Shown: positions 6,201 through 6,310 of the stretch, one piece after another
How the letters are laid out: each line of letters begins with the position of its first letter
How positions within the stretch are numbered: position 1 is the first letter of the stretch
Source of the DNA: Verrucomicrobiales bacterium
GTDB taxonomy: Bacteria > Verrucomicrobiota > Verrucomicrobiia > Verrucomicrobiales > Verrucomicrobiaceae
Assembly: GCA_003453085.1 (NCBI GenBank)
Contig: DMMK01000358.1
Location: 1 to 6,310, forward strand
Direction: 5' to 3'
DNA: 6,310 nt
Position numbers and translations under genes: made by a program
The notes under the pieces: generated by a model
Seen by the model: the letters and a program-made list of their open reading frames with translations, nothing else
Databases searched by the model: none
What the model was told of the DNA's origin: nothing

Positions 6201-6310
6201 CCCCAGCCCCGCCATCGCCGCCATCAGCCCGGAGTTGAACATCATTCAAAACAACACCGATGCCCCACTGGTCATCACCTCCGCCATCAGCAACAGCCTG
6301 AACACCTCCG
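3289..6310 (+). CDS. Giant PATR-repeat autotransporter-like surface protein (3' end outside window)
   Basis: The frame is open from the ATG at 3289 to the window end, giving 1007 complete codons and no stop. Residues 1-23 form a signal peptide (hydrophobic core 9-17, probable cleavage at LPA|QL). Cys18 is the only cysteine seen. The mature N-terminus has a Trp/Asn-rich patch (TWDAD at 26-30, Trp43, WW at 50-51, Trp59). The rest is Gly/Ala/Ser/Thr/Asn-rich, as expected of a right-handed beta-helix passenger. Passenger-associated transport (PATR) motifs are at about 294-326 (degenerate), 585-611 (GANTFTGTTQIGSGVVEI) and 728-757. Two longer homologous units of about 430 residues follow one another. 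Relatives are secreted or displayed through a C-terminal beta-barrel or other sorting domain, which would lie downstream. The in-frame stop at 3193-3195 and lack of another ATG, GTG or TTG fix the start. There is no Shine-Dalgarno sequence. The ligand or substrate is unknown. Confidence 0.85.
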   Translation, partial: MKASSPLPLFFGLLMLACSSLPAQLTWDADTVTTGVQNGSGAWNLTNTNWWNGSSNAAWDNSGSTIAAFGSSASKTGGTLTVEGTVKVGGMVFNPFSTSTMQDLPVTSAYTIGGGTIQFADNAIIEAANNTSSGSSGVLFINLNSVLVGNGLTLQRKDETRINAFQYIRFSTANPNLTGVLNVNSRSSINGIFLLLAGSNTVNGMERIVVQSGSVLAAGGAGNTYTVPMTIGGNGQGNGAIRVDGSNIQFNGQITLSEEAALYTNRNILNTVINGAITDGGGNFGFQRFSISTDSVVTLNGTSTYGGSTIIGRAGATAAGVTILNFAAPTAPQADMLYNGLATPGSLSLIGGTTAPATFILQGKDFTDNTQRFGDLAISGTRSNLVLNAGFGGNMNVSLGNIVRTSPASLTLTTSQPGTISTTMADGFVGPWATLVNPSGHGAWMQASGGKLTAFMGSAEYVTDSLLSNAGVAADVGISGASTGNITGGTGTYQINTISMNDATTARTVDIGSGNVLRLGSTGGIQLTRDAMSLDVGVVGSAGALRAGTGTGQLWLSNLSKTGTLTVNSVIENNAASVLSLYFNGTGKTVLTGANTFTGTTQIGSGVVEISHAMALGTTAGNTTVLADATLRLAGGISLDEPLIINGLGYNGSGALVNANSNNEITRVVTASQPMRINSESGTLLFKAASGTTEIISAANSGVTSTFGGNGDITIQGRLNAGTNVVNKDGGGTLTFAGTQIFTGAVTPTAGTVHLDFSAATSPTTNILYNGVAAAALNLTNSTLKLTGKAGAENAQTHGALTTTGFSNIQLNTHGATSLTVTFGSLTRTFASILGLDIPTGSSALTTTGTNNTLLTNNGRAFAFIRDSVNGDEWAATGTLAGSTRPIVKLSTVSSYTASTATSLSGNADITAGILTTTLTANATADSLRFAQPQTTLITDGDAATTLTTGAILISSTVGANTTRIETNILRPSPAIAAISPELNIIQNNTDAPLVITSAISNSLNTS
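4168..4266 (+). repeat. PATR-like motif 1 (degenerate)
   Basis: Residues 294-326 read as a beta-strand, then LNGTSTYGGSTIIG (299-312), then a strand ending in ILNF (323-326). The pattern matches the PATR form 'L-x-G-x-x-T-Y-x-G-x-T-x-I-x-x-G-x-L' but has extra residues before the last strand. It closes the first beta-rich segment and leads directly into the first long repeat unit. Confidence 0.6.
5041..5121 (+). repeat. PATR motif 2 (canonical)
   Basis: Residues 585-611: GTGKTVLTGANTFTGTTQIG followed by SGVVEIS. This is a near-textbook autotransporter-associated beta-strand repeat (GANTYTGxTxIxxGxL form) and is the best single piece of evidence for the family assignment of this protein. Confidence 0.85.
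5470..5559 (+). repeat. PATR motif 3
   Basis: Residues 728-757: KDGGGTLTFAGTQIFTG (728-744), then AVTPTAGTVHLDF (745-757). It has the usual lead-in strand 'K-x-G-x-G-T-L', a GTQIFTG core in place of GANTYTG, and the closing strand. The closing LDF corresponds to LNF (324-326) at the end of motif 1, and both are followed eleven residues later by LYNG. Confidence 0.75.
5560..6310 (+). repeat. Long internal repeat unit 2 (truncated by window end)
   Basis: Residues 758-1007 repeat the layout of unit 1: LYNG (768-771), IQLN (809-812), VTFGSLTRT (821-829), AFAFIRDSVNGDEW (861-874) and LVITSAISNS (994-1003). The unit is cut just before the position where unit 1 has its canonical PATR motif, so a motif of that type is predicted about ten residues beyond the window. 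Confidence 0.6.

Noticed and set aside
4371..6249. A series of long minus-strand ORFs (for example 4435-4947, 4948-5550, 5623-6249) opposite the PATR gene
   Set aside because: They are antisense shadows of a GC-rich, Thr/Gly/Ala-rich coding sequence. They overlap each other in different frames, show no family motifs, and the + frame carries clear PATR motifs and a signal peptide.

Overview
The window looks like a chromosomal segment from a moderately GC-rich Gram-negative bacterium. The best guess is a verrucomicrobial relative of Prosthecobacter/Verrucomicrobium. That guess rests on the very large exported protein with autotransporter-associated (PATR) beta-strand repeats at the right end, its mature N-terminus beginning QLTWDAD and followed by a Trp/Asn-rich stretch, and the near absence of Shine-Dalgarno sequences. 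It is inferred from protein style, not from a marker gene. All recognisable genes are on the + strand.

Layout. Positions 1-412 hold no gene I can name. The first ~190 bases are GC-rich and open in several frames at the window edge. They are followed by a sharply AT-rich stretch (about 240-412, roughly 25-40% GC) with a good sigma70-type -10 box. 413-1054 encodes an RdgB/HAM1-type XTP/dITP pyrophosphatase. Thirteen bases later, 1068-1940 encodes an exported phosphodiester-glycosidase (NAGPA/DUF2233) domain protein with a lipoprotein-like signal. After an 89-base gap, 2030-3109 encodes an M42-family metallo-aminopeptidase with all metal and catalytic residues present. A 179-base intergenic region (3110-3288) full of inverted repeats leads to the 5' part of a giant PATR protein (3289 to beyond the window end, 1007 codons visible, no stop).

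How the genes relate. The first two are spaced like an operon, and the M42 gene could be on the same transcript, but the functions do not form an obvious pathway: nucleotide-pool cleaning, an envelope sugar hydrolase and peptide trimming. The PATR gene is probably a separate unit encoding a surface or secreted adhesin-like protein.

The two most interesting structures are a near-perfect inverted repeat that buries the PATR gene's start codon in a predicted hairpin, and a long-period (~430 residue) internal duplication in the PATR protein. The repeat predicts that another PATR motif lies just past the window edge. I found no CRISPR, transposon, tRNA or rRNA, and no clear new multi-gene system.
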